DNA of 64,000 nucleotides from Macrotis lagotis (GCF_037893015.1 NC_133660.1:286351078-286415077); one strand, 5' to 3'; counted from the first letter of the stretch, positions 44,680 to 56,104 are shown. A program made the numbers and translations. Notes: generated by a model from the sequence alone, not told the origin.

Positions 44680-44835
44680 TCCAAAACAGTTTAAATGGTC
44701 TCATTTTATCCTCACAACAACCTTGAGAGGGAGGTTCTACTATTATTCCCATTTTACAGATGAGGAAATGAGGCTGACAGAGGTAAAGTGACTGGATTTG
44801 AACTTAGGCCCTGCTGCTTCCTAACTGTGCAGCCT
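44680..44835 (-). repeat. MIR-like SINE remnant
   Basis: CTCATTTTATCCTCACAAC, CCATTTTACAGATGAGG and GGATTTGAACTTAGG are consecutive reverse MIR landmarks. Confidence 0.85.
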
Positions 44836-44954
44836 TTACCCAGGATCCCCAGAGCTTTCAACCCACCAGACAGATCCCTTTTCTGGTCTGGATAGAAGGG
44901 ACCCACCTCCTTTTCCATTCCCATATTTCCTGGAGTAGAGGATAACAGAGGGTC

Positions 44955-45035
44955 CCTCCTCATGGAATGGGAGCTTCCTGAGGGCAGGGACTGTTTCTGC
45001 AACTCTCAGGACAGTGTCTGACTTATCAAAGATGG
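44955..45035 (+). repeat. L2 3' end
   Basis: GAGCTTCCTGAGGGCAGG, GACTGTTTCTGC and GACAGTGTCTGAC form the L2 terminal phrase. Confidence 0.55.
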
Positions 45036-45039
45036 TGAA

Positions 45040-45710
45040 AATCATGGCTCTAACCCCCTTATTTTACATGTCAGTCCATGGAGACCCCAAAAACAAAAAA
45101 CAACTTCAAGGGTCCAAGAAACCCAATAAGCAGCTCTGTGCCTAAGTGGGAAATGACCTGGGGAGTGATAATGGCTCAGTGGCAATGTTAGGGGGTGGCA
45201 ACTTCTTTTATTTCATCGTGAAATGAAACCAAAAAATTAGAAGTGGTTGGTGCTGAGTGCTCTGGGGGAAGAGCTGGGGGAGAGGAGGGGGTCTTGGAGC
45301 CAAGGTATAGCCTTGGACAGAGAAGAGAATTCAGTGTCTAGGAGAGAAGGGAGGGCGGAAGCCAGACCAGCTCATTTGGCAGGGAGCAGGAGCTGGTGGT
45401 ATGACTGAAGGACCACCCCTGCAAGCCCTCCCTTCCCCTTCCCTCAAACCATCCCCATCATTTCCTGCTTGGGTGCCTGGAAATCCCTACATTAACGGAT
45501 AATTTCTTGAGATTGCTTTCCCTGTGAAACATGTGAATATCCCATTTCTGAGCCATTATCATCCATTAGCTATGATCATCCCCCAAACCCCTCTGTTTGG
45601 TGGGGGGTGTCTTTCTAATAACTTAACTCTTATGTTCAGGTCTTCCTCTCTAGTCTGGCACCCCTTTCCTTTTTTGGAATATTTTCTTGTTAAAAAATAG
45701 CCATCTCCAA
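45040..45710. other. No gene seen
   Basis: Unassigned sequence. No frame over 67 codons. Confidence 0.3.
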
Positions 45711-45714
45711 TGGG

Positions 45715-45810
45715 AGACAATGGAAATGGTGCTGAACTCAGAAGCTTGGGACTTGAGTTCAAATTCCACCTCTGCCATTTAACTTTGGACCTGTTTCCTC
45801 ATTCCTGTGG
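45715..45810 (+). repeat. MIR-like SINE head
   Basis: GACAATGGAAATGGTGC, GGACTTGAGTTCAAATTCC and CTCTGCCATTTAAC are a sense tRNA-derived head and core. Confidence 0.65.
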
Positions 45811-46019
45811 ACCTGGGGGAGTCCTCAGAATCTTGAACAAGAGTCCTCCCTTCTACATAAAAGAGCCTTTCTCTGCACCCACCCTAGCTTCTTAGGTGCT
45901 TGACATAATGATGGATACATACTGGGCCCCAAGAAGAAAGGCTTGGTATAAGACACACCAAGTCATCTTCAACATGACCATCAATATATCACCCATATTG
46001 ACTCTATCTCAAAGACCCT

Positions 46020-47110
46020 AACCACTCAGTTCTTGAACCTACTTATCTCCCATGAGTTTCTCCTCCACCCCGCCTCAGAAAGAATATCTGTTGATCTTGC
46101 CATCACCCACAAATGTATCACCCTCAGGTTCAAGAATTGTCAGATCCCTTTATTTCACAATCTGTTAGCTTTTCACTTCTCCCCCTGCCCTACCCTTCAG
46201 TCATCCCATGATCTCCAACCATTGACCCCTCAATCCTCTCTCCCAGGCCATCTCCCCTGCATTAACCACTCTCTTCTCTTCTCCTCATCTTTTCTCCTTG
46301 AGGAGACAATTCAACATATATCATATCACTGAATATGCTCAGTTGAAACTGAGCCTTAGCCCACTCACACATTCACCACATTCACTCCTATATACTTGGT
46401 AGGTGAAGGTAAAGGTGAATAAAATCACACAATCATCTAACTGGCCCACTATTAATTGATGTTATATAACCTTAACTGGACCCTCACCACTGCTATGCTA
46501 CTCACTATTTCCTCTCATCAGCTTGTCCTCCCACCTTCCACAGAGACTCTCCCAAACTTTTTCATCCTTCCTCTAACCTCCCATAGCTTCCCCTTAGCCC
46601 ACTCTCTGAGCTGAGAACCTTGATTCATATTTTACAGGGAAAACTGAGACCATTTGCTGTGGACTTTCTCTCTTCTCTTCTTCCTGATCTCTTATCCTAC
46701 CTGCTTTCTGTCACCATCTCCTCCTTCAACCCTGTCTTTCATAATGAAGTGGTCGTACTCCTGACCAACGCTCTACCTACACTAATGATCCCATTCTATC
46801 CCTAACTCTTTCAACACATCACCCCTCTGTCATCTCCATCTCTCTCTCCCTGATAGTTCATTCCCTACAAACATGCCCATGTCTCTCCCATCCCGAGAGA
46901 ACCCCTTAGTCAGTCCTTCCACTTCTATCCTAGTCCTCTTTTTCTCTTTGTGAAGAGCTATCTACAAGAGGCGCTGCACCTCTTCTCCTCTCTCTCCCTA
47001 CTTGACTATAAGGTCCAGGAGGACAAGGGTTGGGCTTTGTTCTACTTTATCACTCCCATAGCATCTTGCGTAAAGCCTGGTATAGAATAGATGACGTTCA
47101 ATGAATGACT
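46020..47110 (+). repeat. L2 LINE remnant with 3' end
   Basis: Long pyrimidine-rich L2-like sequence (ATCTTGCCATCACCCAC, TTCTCCTTGAGGAGAC and similar) runs to the terminal phrase ACTATAAGGTCCAGGAGG, AGCATCTTGCG, AAAGCCTGGTATAG and TTCAATGAATGAC. The open frames inside (99 codons at 46033-46332, 61 codons at 46620-46805) are remnants. Confidence 0.6.
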
Positions 47111-47114
47111 TTAT

Positions 47115-47880
47115 GAGAGCATAGCATGGTCTCTAAGTAGGCCCTGGGGTGGTACTGAATCTAGGGTCCCCCCAACACACCAGTGGGCCCCCCACCTCTG
47201 TTCTAGATGGTTTATAGAACCAGCTCATCCAAGCAGTTGGGTGAAGTTCAGGGAGGGGTGAGGAATACAGAGTTAGGCCTGAGTTCAGTGTCAGAAGAAT
47301 TGAGCAACACCCCAAAGGAGAAGGCACTTTTTCAAAAGTTGGGAAAAACCAGTTTGGTTCTGTACTAAAAATACTTCCCCCACCCATTGCATCCAAGCTT
47401 TTCTCTGGGCTCCCCCTCCTTTTCCCTGGGCTTTCCCTGGGACCATCAGATACCTTCCAGCTGGTACTAGAAACAGAAAATTGTCTTGACGGGACCTAGA
47501 AATAATTAACGGTTCAAGGGTGTTGTCAGAGCTGTCAAGCTAGGAAGAGTTAATGATGCATGAGTTAGAAGGCTGATGGTATGGGAAGTGGTCATCACAG
47601 CCTTGACAGCAATGATGGCAGAGGACCAAGGGAGAGTAGAGGTCTGCCTCTCCATCAACACAACAAGGTGGTCCCAGACAGCAACTTGAGGATGAAAAGG
47701 AATAGCTGCACCAAAATGGAACCTTTCGAATGGAACTTACTGTCTCCATCACTCCGTGAGAAACCAGAGGTTTTTCTAACTGGGCTCTAGAACTCCTTTG
47801 TAACCTGTGGTCCCAGAGAAGAGATCTCCTTCCTAGGAGTACCCTCAACTTACCTTCCAAGTATTTCAAAAGAATAACAC
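47115..47880. other. No gene seen
   Basis: A 145-codon minus frame (47540-47977) is the longest non-repetitive frame in this part of the window. It is rich in Ser, Cys and Pro, has no recognisable domain and overlaps a SINE-like tail, so I do not call it. Confidence 0.3.
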
Positions 47881-48125
47881 TCCAGGAATCACTGGCCCTG
47901 GAGCTGAAAGGGATCTTAGGGAAACAACTGGGAAAAATGGGGCCATATTGGTATATGGCAAACTTAAAGTGCTCCATAAATACTGGATGTTGTTATTATT
48001 ATCAGTCTAACCCCTTCCTTTACAAGAAAAAAAAATGGAGTCCAGGGGAAAGAGCTTGCTCAGGATCCCCTACAGAATAAGTAGCAGAGCTGGATTTGAA
48101 CCCAGGTCCTCTGACCAGGGCTTTG
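47880..48125 (-). repeat. SINE-like remnants
   Basis: CTGGATGTTGTTATTATTATC (3' tail type) and GTAGCAGAGCTGGATTTG, AACCCAGGTCCTCTG (reverse MIR core) occupy this stretch. Confidence 0.6.
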
Positions 48126-48239
48126 AGGAGCATAAGGAGATGCCACTTCCTGCCAATCTACAGAGTTTACTTTGTATTATGAATCAGAGCCAGGCCTAAA
48201 GCAGATCCACATGGATTCTGCCTCTCCTTCTCTACATCC

Positions 48240-48610
48240 TTACCAAGTGGCCAGTACCAGTCAGTCTGTGAATCAGTCAGTAAATATTTATTAAATATTC
48301 TGGTGACAGATGCCAGGCTAAGCATTTGGGATACCAAGAAAGGCAAATAGAGTCCCTGCCCTCAAGGAACTTGCCTTCTAACAGGGGAAGACATCCCAAA
48401 AGGGTGATGTATTGGAGGTAGGAAAGACAAGACTTGATAACAGATTGTTGATATGAATGAGTTTGAGGGAAGAGAGGAGGACGCCATTGAGGTTTCCAGT
48501 CTAGATGACTGGAAAGATGATGGTGCCTATAACAATAATAAATTTGGAAGAGGGGGAGCCCTTGGAAAGAAAGATTGTGAGCTTTGTTTTGGACATGTTG
48601 AGTTTGAGAT
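48240..48610. repeat. Old interspersed repeat, family not assigned
   Basis: TCAGTAAATATTTATTAAAT, TGCCAGGCTAAGCATTTGG, AGTCCCTGCCCTCAAGG and AACTTGCCTTCTAACAGG give the start of the family. The sequence continues towards the MAR1 3' end at 48615. Confidence 0.6.
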
Positions 48611-48614
48611 GGAA

Positions 48615-48735
48615 CATGTCAATGGGAAATGGCAAACCACTCCAGTATCTTTGCCAAGAAATTCCTAAATTGGGTAACAGTGTCAGACAGACAAGACTAA
48701 AAAAGACCAGAAAACAACTGAACAACACAGAACAC
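48615..48735 (+). repeat. MAR1-type SINE 3' end
   Basis: GAAATGGCAAACCACTCC, AGTATCTTTGCCAAG and AACAACTGAACAACAC are the characteristic marsupial SINE 3' segment. Confidence 0.85.
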
Positions 48736-49139
48736 GAATTCTAGATGTCCAAAAGGCAGTTAGTAATGCATGACTGGGCAACAGAAATCTGAGAATCATC
48801 TTCACAAAGATGCTAATTGAACCCATGGGAGCTGGTGAGATCATCAAGATCATCAGACTGAACAGAGGGAGGTGACAATATAAAGGGCCAACACAGAGCC
48901 TTAGGGGACACTCATGTCTTGAATGCAGAATCAACAGAAGGAGGGTCAGACTGGTAAGAGGAGAAACAATAGAAAAGTATCACAAAAGTCTGCCCATAGG
49001 CAGTCTTTGATAAATGAATGAATAAATAAACAAATAAATGAAGGAAAGAAAATGGTTGAATTGGACTTTAAAGCATTACACAAATAACAGCTACTGTTTA
49101 TTACAAGTCTACAAGAACCCAAGGGTCTGAGGGACACCC

Positions 49140-50170
49140 TTAAGTGGACCCTTTGTGATTCTCTGTCCTTTCCAGCTCTTCCGAGTATTCATTTTGACTT
49201 TGTTTCACCAGATCAGTGGATGCCCAACGATGGGCCAGTTAAGGAAAGATGGCATCTACCTTGGTAGCAAACCAGTCTGTTGACCAGAGATACATCCCAA
49301 AGGAGCAGTTAGCCCCCCCCCCCAAGGATAGCATTCTTCCTTTGACACTGAGGGTCTCAGAAACAAGAAATTGGAGGACTGAGAGAAAGACTGTATGTCT
49401 TTCTGGGCCTCAGGAATTATGTGTTCCCAGTCTGACTGTGACTCATTCAGGGATCTGGGGCAATGTTGGCCCCTTCTTGGGCCTCCAGCTTCACATCTGG
49501 AAAATAAGCCCTCCCAGGGAGGTGCTGCCTGGAGAGGGATCGTGTGTACAGATGGATGAAGAAGCTGTTCCATCAAGGAAGGGATTATTCTGATGTAGCC
49601 CTTGGATGGCTGCCTCCTTTAGGAAAATTGGAAAGGAATCCATTTCCAGCACAGTCTGCAGGGCCCCTCAGCAAATATTGCTTGATCCTGATGTGGGGCG
49701 TTCCTGGGAAGACTCCAACAGTAGTTGGGGAACATGCTGTTCAGGGATGCAACCCTCAAAGCCACCACAGGCAAAGCTACCTGCTGGACCTGAGAATGGG
49801 CTTACCGGGCAGAGACTCCCAGGAAATGGTCCCTTCTGCAGACTTCAGTCCAGGGCTAGTCTGGGTTCCAGGGTTGGAGCTATGGTCTCAGGAACTATCC
49901 TCTGGAGGAGGCAGAGAAAGAAGAGAGTTTGTTGAGCTGGTACCAATGGAAACTCAACAGCCACAGTTTGGAAGCTAGAGGCGCAGCTTTGAATTTCCTC
50001 CTTGCCTTCCTCTTCCCTCCCTCCTACCCATGGTTGAGGATGACTTGGGCCCAGAAGCTCTGAGTAGAATGGGTCAAAGGGAGCAGGGATTTGGAGGTAG
50101 TTTGGGAGTATCCCAAACCTTATGGCAAGCCTGTACACAACCCCCACACACACATACAAACACACACACA
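49140..50170. other. No gene; several small overlapping frames
   Basis: Frames of 114, 144 and 109 codons on plus and 106 and 116 on minus overlap. None shows a domain. A poly-C run lies near 49313-49323. Splice-like sites exist but no coherent exon. Confidence 0.35.
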
Positions 50171-50194
50171 GCTCTTGAGTTGGACAGGACCTCA

Positions 50195-50335
50195 ATGGTC
50201 ATCTCATCTGACCTTCAACATGTTACAATTACAGAAACTGAGACCCAGGTAGATGAAATATGACTTGTTCAGGGTCACCCAGTAATTTGAACCCAGGTCT
50301 TCTGTCCCCAAAGCCAATGCCCTTTCTATCACACC
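50195..50335 (-). repeat. MIR-like SINE remnant
   Basis: ATTACAGAAACTGAGACCC, GTTCAGGGTCACCCAG and TTTGAACCCAGGTCTTCTG are the reverse MIR core. Confidence 0.8.
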
Positions 50336-50339
50336 ATTC

Positions 50340-51155
50340 ACACTTAAGGTAAAGGAGGCAGCCATCCAAGGGCTACATCAGAATAATCCCTTTCTTGATG
50401 GAAAGCCCCCATGGGACAGGTCCTCCTTGAACATGTTAAAGGCAAAGCATCAATTTCTGTTGAATCAAGGGGACATTATCTGCCCAAAGGGAGATGGAGT
50501 GAGTAGGGAGTTCAGAGGAGCTGAGCCTTGCCAATTAGCTGGGTACCCTTGGCCCTAGTCTGGGCCCTTTCTGCCCCTCCCCCTTATAGTGTGACTTTCA
50601 GTCATTCCCTGTCTCTGGGCTCCATTTGTCAAATGAAGGGGTTGGGTTAGTTCTCAAGCCTGGGCTGGTCCTCATTTTATGCTGTTCTTTGTTCAGAGAA
50701 ATATGTAGTCTGATTAAAAAGGGCTTATGGGGAGAGAGATTAAGATTTAGGGCAAAGAATATTGGATTCTCAGTTTGGGAAGGGACCCCAAAGTGCATTT
50801 AGCTGCTCCCTCCCCTACCTCAGTGGAGAGTCTGCTCTGAGACATTCCCAGTAAATGGTTGTCCGGTCTTGGCCCGCCACCCTCCAGAAGCCTTTTGGGG
50901 TGGCCCTTCTTAGGTCCTCCATGAACTCCCCACAATCCCAGGAAGAAGGATTAGTGGGCCTGGTTTGGACCCACCTCTTAGGAAGGAGTTGAGGGGAAAG
51001 TTGGTCATGAGGACAATGCCAGGATAATGCCAGGAATGACAGCTTTGTAGCCAGATTCCTAGGTCTGCGTGTGGTGAGGAAACAGAAAAACAAATAGGGT
51101 TTTTGTGTCCTTCCTCCTTCCCTGGCTGACTGCACAGAAAATGGCTGAAGAGCTA
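50340..51155. other. No gene; MIR-like tail near 50600
   Basis: A sense MIR phrase (CTGTCTCTGGGCTCC, TGTCAAATGAAGGGG) occurs near 50608-50645. The 122-codon minus frame at 50815-51183 has no recognisable domain. Confidence 0.35.
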
Positions 51156-51157
51156 GG

Positions 51158-51330
51158 TCTTCTGGAAAGAGCCTGGACCTCACTTTAAATCAGCCCCTTA
51201 GTACTTGGGGCACCATGGGCCAGTTCCTTCTCCTCTCTGGGCCTCAGTTTCCTCATTTGTAAAATTACCACACTGATCCCTCAGATGATCATGAAAGTTC
51301 CTCTTCCAGTTTGAAGTCTCATGACTTATG
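51158..51330 (+). repeat. MIR-like SINE remnant
   Basis: AAAGAGCCTGGACCTC, CTGGGCCTCAGTTTCC, TCATTTGTAAAATTACC and TTCCAGTTTGAAGTC run in sense order. Confidence 0.8.
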
Positions 51331-51611
51331 ACTTAAGACTCTAGTTTCTAAGTTACTCTCCCCCATATTTGTGTATTCCTGGGGGCCCTTACACTCTGTT
51401 CTCATTCCCAGTTAAGCAATGCTTATAAAGCAAGTGATGGGAAAAAAGGGGAAGGACTTTGGGCTGGGCTGGTTTCTCTGAACCAAGAACAAAATCAGGG
51501 ATTTTTTAAAAAATCAAGCAATTTTGATCTTCCTGGTACTCTTCTTAGGCCATCTGGCTTGGGATTCCTTTTGTTTGTTAGGGGGTTCACTCTTCCTTGG
51601 ACTTTCCTCAA

Positions 51612-51800
51612 CCAAGGAATTCTCTCCTTCCCTAGGCCAGGAGTTTTTTCCCCTCTTTCTTTTGGTCAAAGACTCCAGTCCCTGGCCAAAGTCTCCTTCC
51701 TTGATCAAAGATTCCTTTCTCTGGCCAAAGATTCTTTCCTTTGGTCAAAGTCTTCTTCCCCTGGTAAAATATTTCTTGCCCTGGTCAGGATCCTTCCTAT
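51612..51800 (+). repeat. 20-bp minisatellite
   Basis: Units start at 51662, 51682, 51701, 51721, 51741, 51761 and 51781, spaced 19-20 bp, with the theme CTGGTCAAAGATTCCTTCC. Two more degenerate units precede it. Because 20 is not a multiple of 3, all frames rotate every 60 bp, which explains the 95- and 122-codon plus frames. Units contain TCAAAG or CCAAAG cores, resembling TCF/LEF sites. Confidence 0.85.
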
Positions 51801-51959
51801 GGTGCTCTTGAACCTGATAATGGTTAGCAATGGCACCTCACTAGCTTTGCTTTTCACCATTCCCATGATTCAAACACAGGGACTCATAGGAAGCAGAGTT
51901 GGTGCTGGAGGAGTTCTCTTTGGGTAGATGCTCCCCTTGAATTTGCGGCCTCTGAACCA

Positions 51960-52115
51960 TTCATAGAATGTAAAAAAGATAGATCTTCAATGTATACCAT
52001 GGAACCAATGTAAACACTAACAGAATGCCTTCTGTGGGGGGTGGAGGAGGGAAGCAAGAATGGGGGAAAAATTGTAAAACTCAAAATAAATAAAGTCTCT
52101 CTTTAAAAAAATATA
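51960..52115 (+). repeat. L1-like 3' end, diverged
   Basis: GGGGGTGGAGGAGGG, AAAATTGTAAAACTC and AAAATAAATAAAGTC resemble a LINE 3' end with an A-rich terminus. Confidence 0.45.
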
Positions 52116-52249
52116 AAAAAGTTAGATCTTTTTTATCTAAGAGTCTCTGTAACTAAAAGGGGAGAGTTCAGAGAAGGTAGGTAATCCTAGGGGTTCTCAG
52201 AGGTTGAGTCAGCCCAGGTGATCCCCAAATGAAAAAACTACCATGTCTC

Positions 52250-52350
52250 TGTTGTCTGGAACACCAGCACTTAGAACAATGGCTGGCCAGTTGAATAAAC
52301 TTGTTGGGTGATTGAAAAAGTGAGTGAATAAATAGAATAAATGGAAATGT
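52250..52350 (+). repeat. L2 3' end, diverged
   Basis: AACACCAGCACTTAGAAC, AATGGCTGGCCAG and TGAATAAACTTGTTGG fit the L2 terminus and trailing GTGAATGAATA-type repeats. Confidence 0.55.
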
Positions 52351-52384
52351 TGGGCCCTTCTGAGGAAGAGCATTGGGCTTCCTG

Positions 52385-52770
52385 AGCCAATCAATCCATG
52401 AGTCTTTGCTGAGCACTGGTTCTCTGCCCAGTCCCTTGCCAGGTGCTGCACAGGAGAGACAGAAGACATGTGGCTTATAATTGAGTGGAGAGATAAGAAC
52501 CCTGTGGGTACTAATTGTGGGTCAACCCAAGACAGCATTAAGAACATGAAGGAGATGGATGGTTGGGTTGATGTGGATGGAGTCGGACACTTGTGGAAGG
52601 CTCCCAAAGGAGAGATTTGAACTGGGCTTTGGAGGCTGGCGAGGGATTCCCAAGGGGTTGAGAGAGCAGGAGGGCCTCAGAATGAGGAGAGTGAGGGAGG
52701 GCCTGAGACCCAGGCCTGGGAGAATGGGCACTGGATAGCAGCAGCTCCAAGCCGCCAGGTCTTTCCTGCT
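52385..52770. repeat. Old interspersed repeat, family not assigned
   Basis: GTCTTTGCTGAGCACTGG, CTTGCCAGGTGCTGCAC, GGCTCCCAAAGGAGAG and GGGCTTTGGAGGCTGG follow the same order as at 48.3 and 2.3 kb. Confidence 0.5.
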
Positions 52771-53288
52771 TCCACATCCTAAGTTTTATCTTGTGAGCAT
52801 GTGCTGGTAGACCAACCATTTTCCTCTTGTCTTAGTTCCCTTGTGTCTAGCTCTTTTTTTTGAAGGAGTTGGTGGTGAAGGAAAGAGGAACTGGCCCTGC
52901 TGGAGGGAGTGGACCAAGTGGGGAGCTTCCTTCACCAAAGCAGGTGAGCAGCCTATTGCAGTTTACATTGGTGGGAATGCAGAGAGACAGAAAAGCAACG
53001 GGACTTGTCCAGTCACACAGCCAAAAGTGAGACTGGAACCTAGGTTTCCCTGAATCTATGGCCAACTTTCTATTGACCCTCTAGGACCGTTGTCTGATTG
53101 GCACAATCCAGCATTATTATTCAGGACAAAGATTCTTTGGAATGGGATTGGTTTTCATTCTTAGGATAATAATGATATTGAGTCATTCCCTGACAGTATC
53201 CATGGCCAATATCTTTATCTTCCACCATGCCACAGAGAGATGTGAGCTCATCTGCTCCAGGTGAGTATGTAGTCAGAGCTACCAGAGA

Positions 53289-53430
53289 CCTTAGAACATG
53301 GAATGTCAGAGCTGGGAGTTACCCTTAGAACATGGAATGTCAGAGGTACAAGGACCCTGAGAACATGGAATGTCAGAGGCACAAGGATCCTTAGAACATG
53401 GAATGTCAAAGTTGCGAAGGCCCTTAGAAC
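53289..53430 (+). repeat. 33-bp tandem repeat, four units
   Basis: Units start at 53289 (34 bp), 53323, 53356 and 53389 (33 bp each), with a partial fifth at 53422. The shared core is CTTAGAACATGGAATGTCAG. It is built from a common SINE-tail phrase. Confidence 0.9.
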
Positions 53431-53459
53431 AAAACATACTACATTTTGAAGCGAGATGG

Positions 53460-53925
53460 GCTCTTCTACAATAGAAAATGAATCAATAAATCACAAGTCT
53501 ATTGTGATGGAAAATACCATCCACATTCAAAGAACAATGGAGTCTGAATGCAGACCAAAGCACACTAATTCCCTCTCTAATGTTCTGCAGTTATGGGTAT
53601 GTGAAAAATGACAATGCTAGTGCCCTGCCCTCAAGAGGAAATGAGACTGTGGAAGAAGGGACTCTGGCCAGGGTGGGCTACTGGGAATCATTATCATTTC
53701 ACTTTTAAAATTTGTTTTGTCTTTTCTTTCTCCTGGTTCTTCCCTTTTGCTCTGATTCTTCTTTCACAACATGACTAATATGGAGCCCTGGGTAAGTAGC
53801 ATCATTGGGCCTGCATTATTCACGGCACATAGCCTGCTGTCTTGGGGAGGTGGGAGAAGAATTTTACAAAAAGGAATGTTGAAAACTATCTTTTTGTGTA
53901 ATTGGAAAAGCAACACCACCACCAA
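53460..53925 (+). mobile_element. L1 3' end interrupted by a 90-bp foreign segment
   Basis: AAAATACCATCCACATTC, AATGGAGTCTGAATGC, GTTCTTCCCTTTTGCTC, TTCTTTCACAACATGACTAA and GAATGTTGAAAACTATC are sense L1 3' landmarks. Between AATGTTCTGCAG (ending 53590) and GGGAATCATTATC (53683 onward) lies a 90-bp segment not expected in L1, repeated at 57518. Confidence 0.75.
53591..53680 (+). repeat. 90-bp dispersed repeat, copy 1
   Basis: It matches 57518-57607 with 10 mismatches in 90 positions and no gaps by my hand alignment (about 89%). One frame is open through both copies (phrase KNDNASALPSRG in each). An AG precedes this copy at 53589-53590. Its origin is unknown. Confidence 0.85.
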
Positions 53926-54059
53926 TGGCTTACATAAATCACAAGTCTCTATTAAATCGGTTCTGTTATGTCAAATCCAATGCTGGTGATAGAAAAAGAA
54001 CAATGAATCAGCCCTTGCCTTCAAGGGGGTTACATTCTATTATGGATAAATGACCTGTC

Positions 54060-54640
54060 CATACATATGTCTGATGACAGATTTGGGAGATAACGTAGAA
54101 CCTAGACTTCAGACCCCAGCAGGACCTTAGGATATGGACTTGGTAAATCATTACCTCCAAAGCTTTTTATTTAACACAGGAGCACCTGAAGGCCAGAGGG
54201 ATGGGTCCAAGGCAGTTCAGTTGGGGGGGGGGGGTAGGTCTATACCTCAGCTTTCCTGACTGGTGGCTGTTCTTCCCCCAGAGCCTCCAGATTATTGTTG
54301 CTCAGGATTCTTGGGCAGAATTAATCAAAAGAGAATCCAGCCCAGAGGTGATCTGTCTCCGACCTAGACGCTGGTCAGACTATAGTGAGCACTTTGTTTG
54401 GTTCTGGGCCCCATGTTTTAAGAGGATTGCACAGAATGGTTCCAAGCCTTGTACTGTTATATATGCTACCTCTGGAGAAGGAATTTAAGTCACTGGGCTA
54501 TTTTGGGTTCCAGGGATTCATTTTGTTTTGTTTTTTTAAAACTTTGCCCTGAAAAGAGGAAGGAAAGGCTTCTGGCAGATGGCAGGGGTTATTCAGGGAA
54601 CAGGGGACAGACTCTGCTCTTGAAATGTCCACCTTGGAAG
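54060..54640. other. No gene seen; poly-G run
   Basis: A poly-G run at about 54225-54234 and a 95-codon plus frame (54201-54488) without recognisable features. Confidence 0.3.
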
Positions 54641-54644
54641 GTCA

Positions 54645-54880
54645 GCCTTGCTTGAGATCTCTGCCCATGCGCCTGCACAGGCAGTAAGGGTGGGCATTGG
54701 CCAACCAGCTGACGGGGGATTAGAGGGACGGGAAAGGGATGGGCAAAATTCATCTCAAGGCAATAGCTCCCTGACCCTTACTCCACTCAGCTCTGGCTGG
54801 CCAGCCTGTGCTAGAGTGACCTGAATAATTTATAATGTCACTCCAAAGAGAAACCCAGCCTCCCACCCTTTCAGAAACTT
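54645..54880. other. Repeat-poor block, possibly regulatory
   Basis: Unique-looking, with CATGCGCCTGCAC near 54666 and GAATAATTTATAATGTC near 54822. No exon identified. Confidence 0.2.
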
Positions 54881-54889
54881 AAAACTGGC

Positions 54890-55520
54890 ATCCTTGGGGC
54901 CAGAAAGAAGTGCCCTATTCCCTTGGAGAAGAATGAGGGTAAAAGTTGAGCTGCCTGGGCAGGAATGAATTTCCTCAGGCCAGGGAGAGGACAGGCAGTG
55001 ACTTAGTTTCCCTAACTGGTCAATATTAAATATTCCTAGAAGGAGGAAACCTTCTGGTTTATCTAAGTTTCTCCCAGTTCATGTCTCCTTGTCTAGAATC
55101 CACTGTGGCTCTTGCCATGTTTTTTCCACATGGTTTCACTCAATATTAGCCCCCCAGGGTAACTGGATAAAGAGCCAGCCTTTGAAACCAGGAAAATGTG
55201 GGTTCAAGTCCTCCCCTGGTTCTCTTTCCAAACTTTTGTTATCTCAGGAAAATGTTGAGCCCTCACACCAGATGTCCAAGTGACTCGACCCTTCTCTTCT
55301 CTCCCCCTTCCCTCCACATTCACTCTTCAGACCTTTCAGAGCTCACAAGGATGTAGTCGTCACCAACACTTCCTTACTGAAGAGTAGGAAAAGAGAGACC
55401 CAATCGGGACAGAAGCCACGCCAGCCTGGGTCCCCGGGGGGAAGCCATCCTGCAGGGTTTCTCTCCATCATATACATGCCAATGCTCATTAATAATGCTA
55501 ACTACAATGACGACGATAAA
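54890..55520. other. No gene seen
   Basis: A SINE-like head phrase near 55160-55205 (GATAAAGAGCCAGCC, GGGTTCAAGTCC) suggests an old SINE; the rest is unassigned. Confidence 0.35.
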
Positions 55521-55529
55521 TGGTTAGCA

Positions 55530-55700
55530 TTTTAAGGGTGGCAGAACACTTTCCAAACATCATTTCATTTGATTCTCACAACTACCCTGGGAGGCAGGGC
55601 TATTATCATCCTCCCTTTACAGATGGAGAAACTGAGGCACGGAAGGTCAGACAGTTAAGTGTCTGAGGTTAGATTTGAATCGAGTCCAGGCTCAGTACTG
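55530..55700 (-). repeat. MIR-like SINE remnant
   Basis: CATTTGATTCTCACAAC, CCTTTACAGATGGAG, AAACTGAGGCACGG and TTAAGTGTCTGAGG are reverse MIR landmarks. Confidence 0.85.
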
Positions 55701-55709
55701 CTTTGGTCT

Positions 55710-55930
55710 TGTCCCTGGCATCTCTTCTTCAGAATCTTTGCCTTCTTCCAAGGTGTAGCTTCCTCCTTAAAGCCCTTCACCCATTTCTCAGGGCCCTCAC
55801 CTGTTACCTGTTAACATGCTCTACTCAAAGGGTAGAATATAAGTTCCTCTGGGGCTGGGGCTGGCTGCCTGTTAGTTTTTGGGTGCTGAATGGTGTGACT
55901 CGGGTGTGCCCTCATTAGTGTTTATTAATA
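55710..55930 (+). repeat. L2-like 3' fragment
   Basis: GTCTTCCTCCTTAAAGCCC-type sequence and AGAATATAAGTTCCTCTGG match a diverged L2 3' end. Confidence 0.45.
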
Positions 55931-55948
55931 GCTTCTTAATAACTATTT

Positions 55949-56104
55949 TTTTTTTGTTTTTTGATTTTTGCAAGGCAAATGGGGTTAAGTGACTTGCCCA
56001 AGGCCACACAGCTAGGTAATTACTAAGTGTCTGAGACCGGATTTGAACCCAGGTACTCCTGACTCCAAGGCTGGTGCTTTATCCACTACGCCACCTAGCC
56101 GCCC
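55949..56104 (-). mobile_element. WSINE1-type SINE with target-site duplication
   Basis: Reverse full-length copy. CTTAATAACTATTT at 55935-55948 and 56105-56118 is a perfect 14-bp target-site duplication. Confidence 0.95.

Noticed and set aside
47540..47977. 145-codon minus frame
   Set aside because: No domain or exon boundary, and it overlaps SINE-like sequence; too weak to call.
49249..49978. Overlapping 114-, 144- and 109-codon plus frames
   Set aside because: Opposite-strand frames are equally open and no domain or splice structure supports them.
53289..53430. CRISPR-like regular repeats
   Set aside because: Units are contiguous with no unique spacers, in clearly vertebrate sequence with no cas genes.
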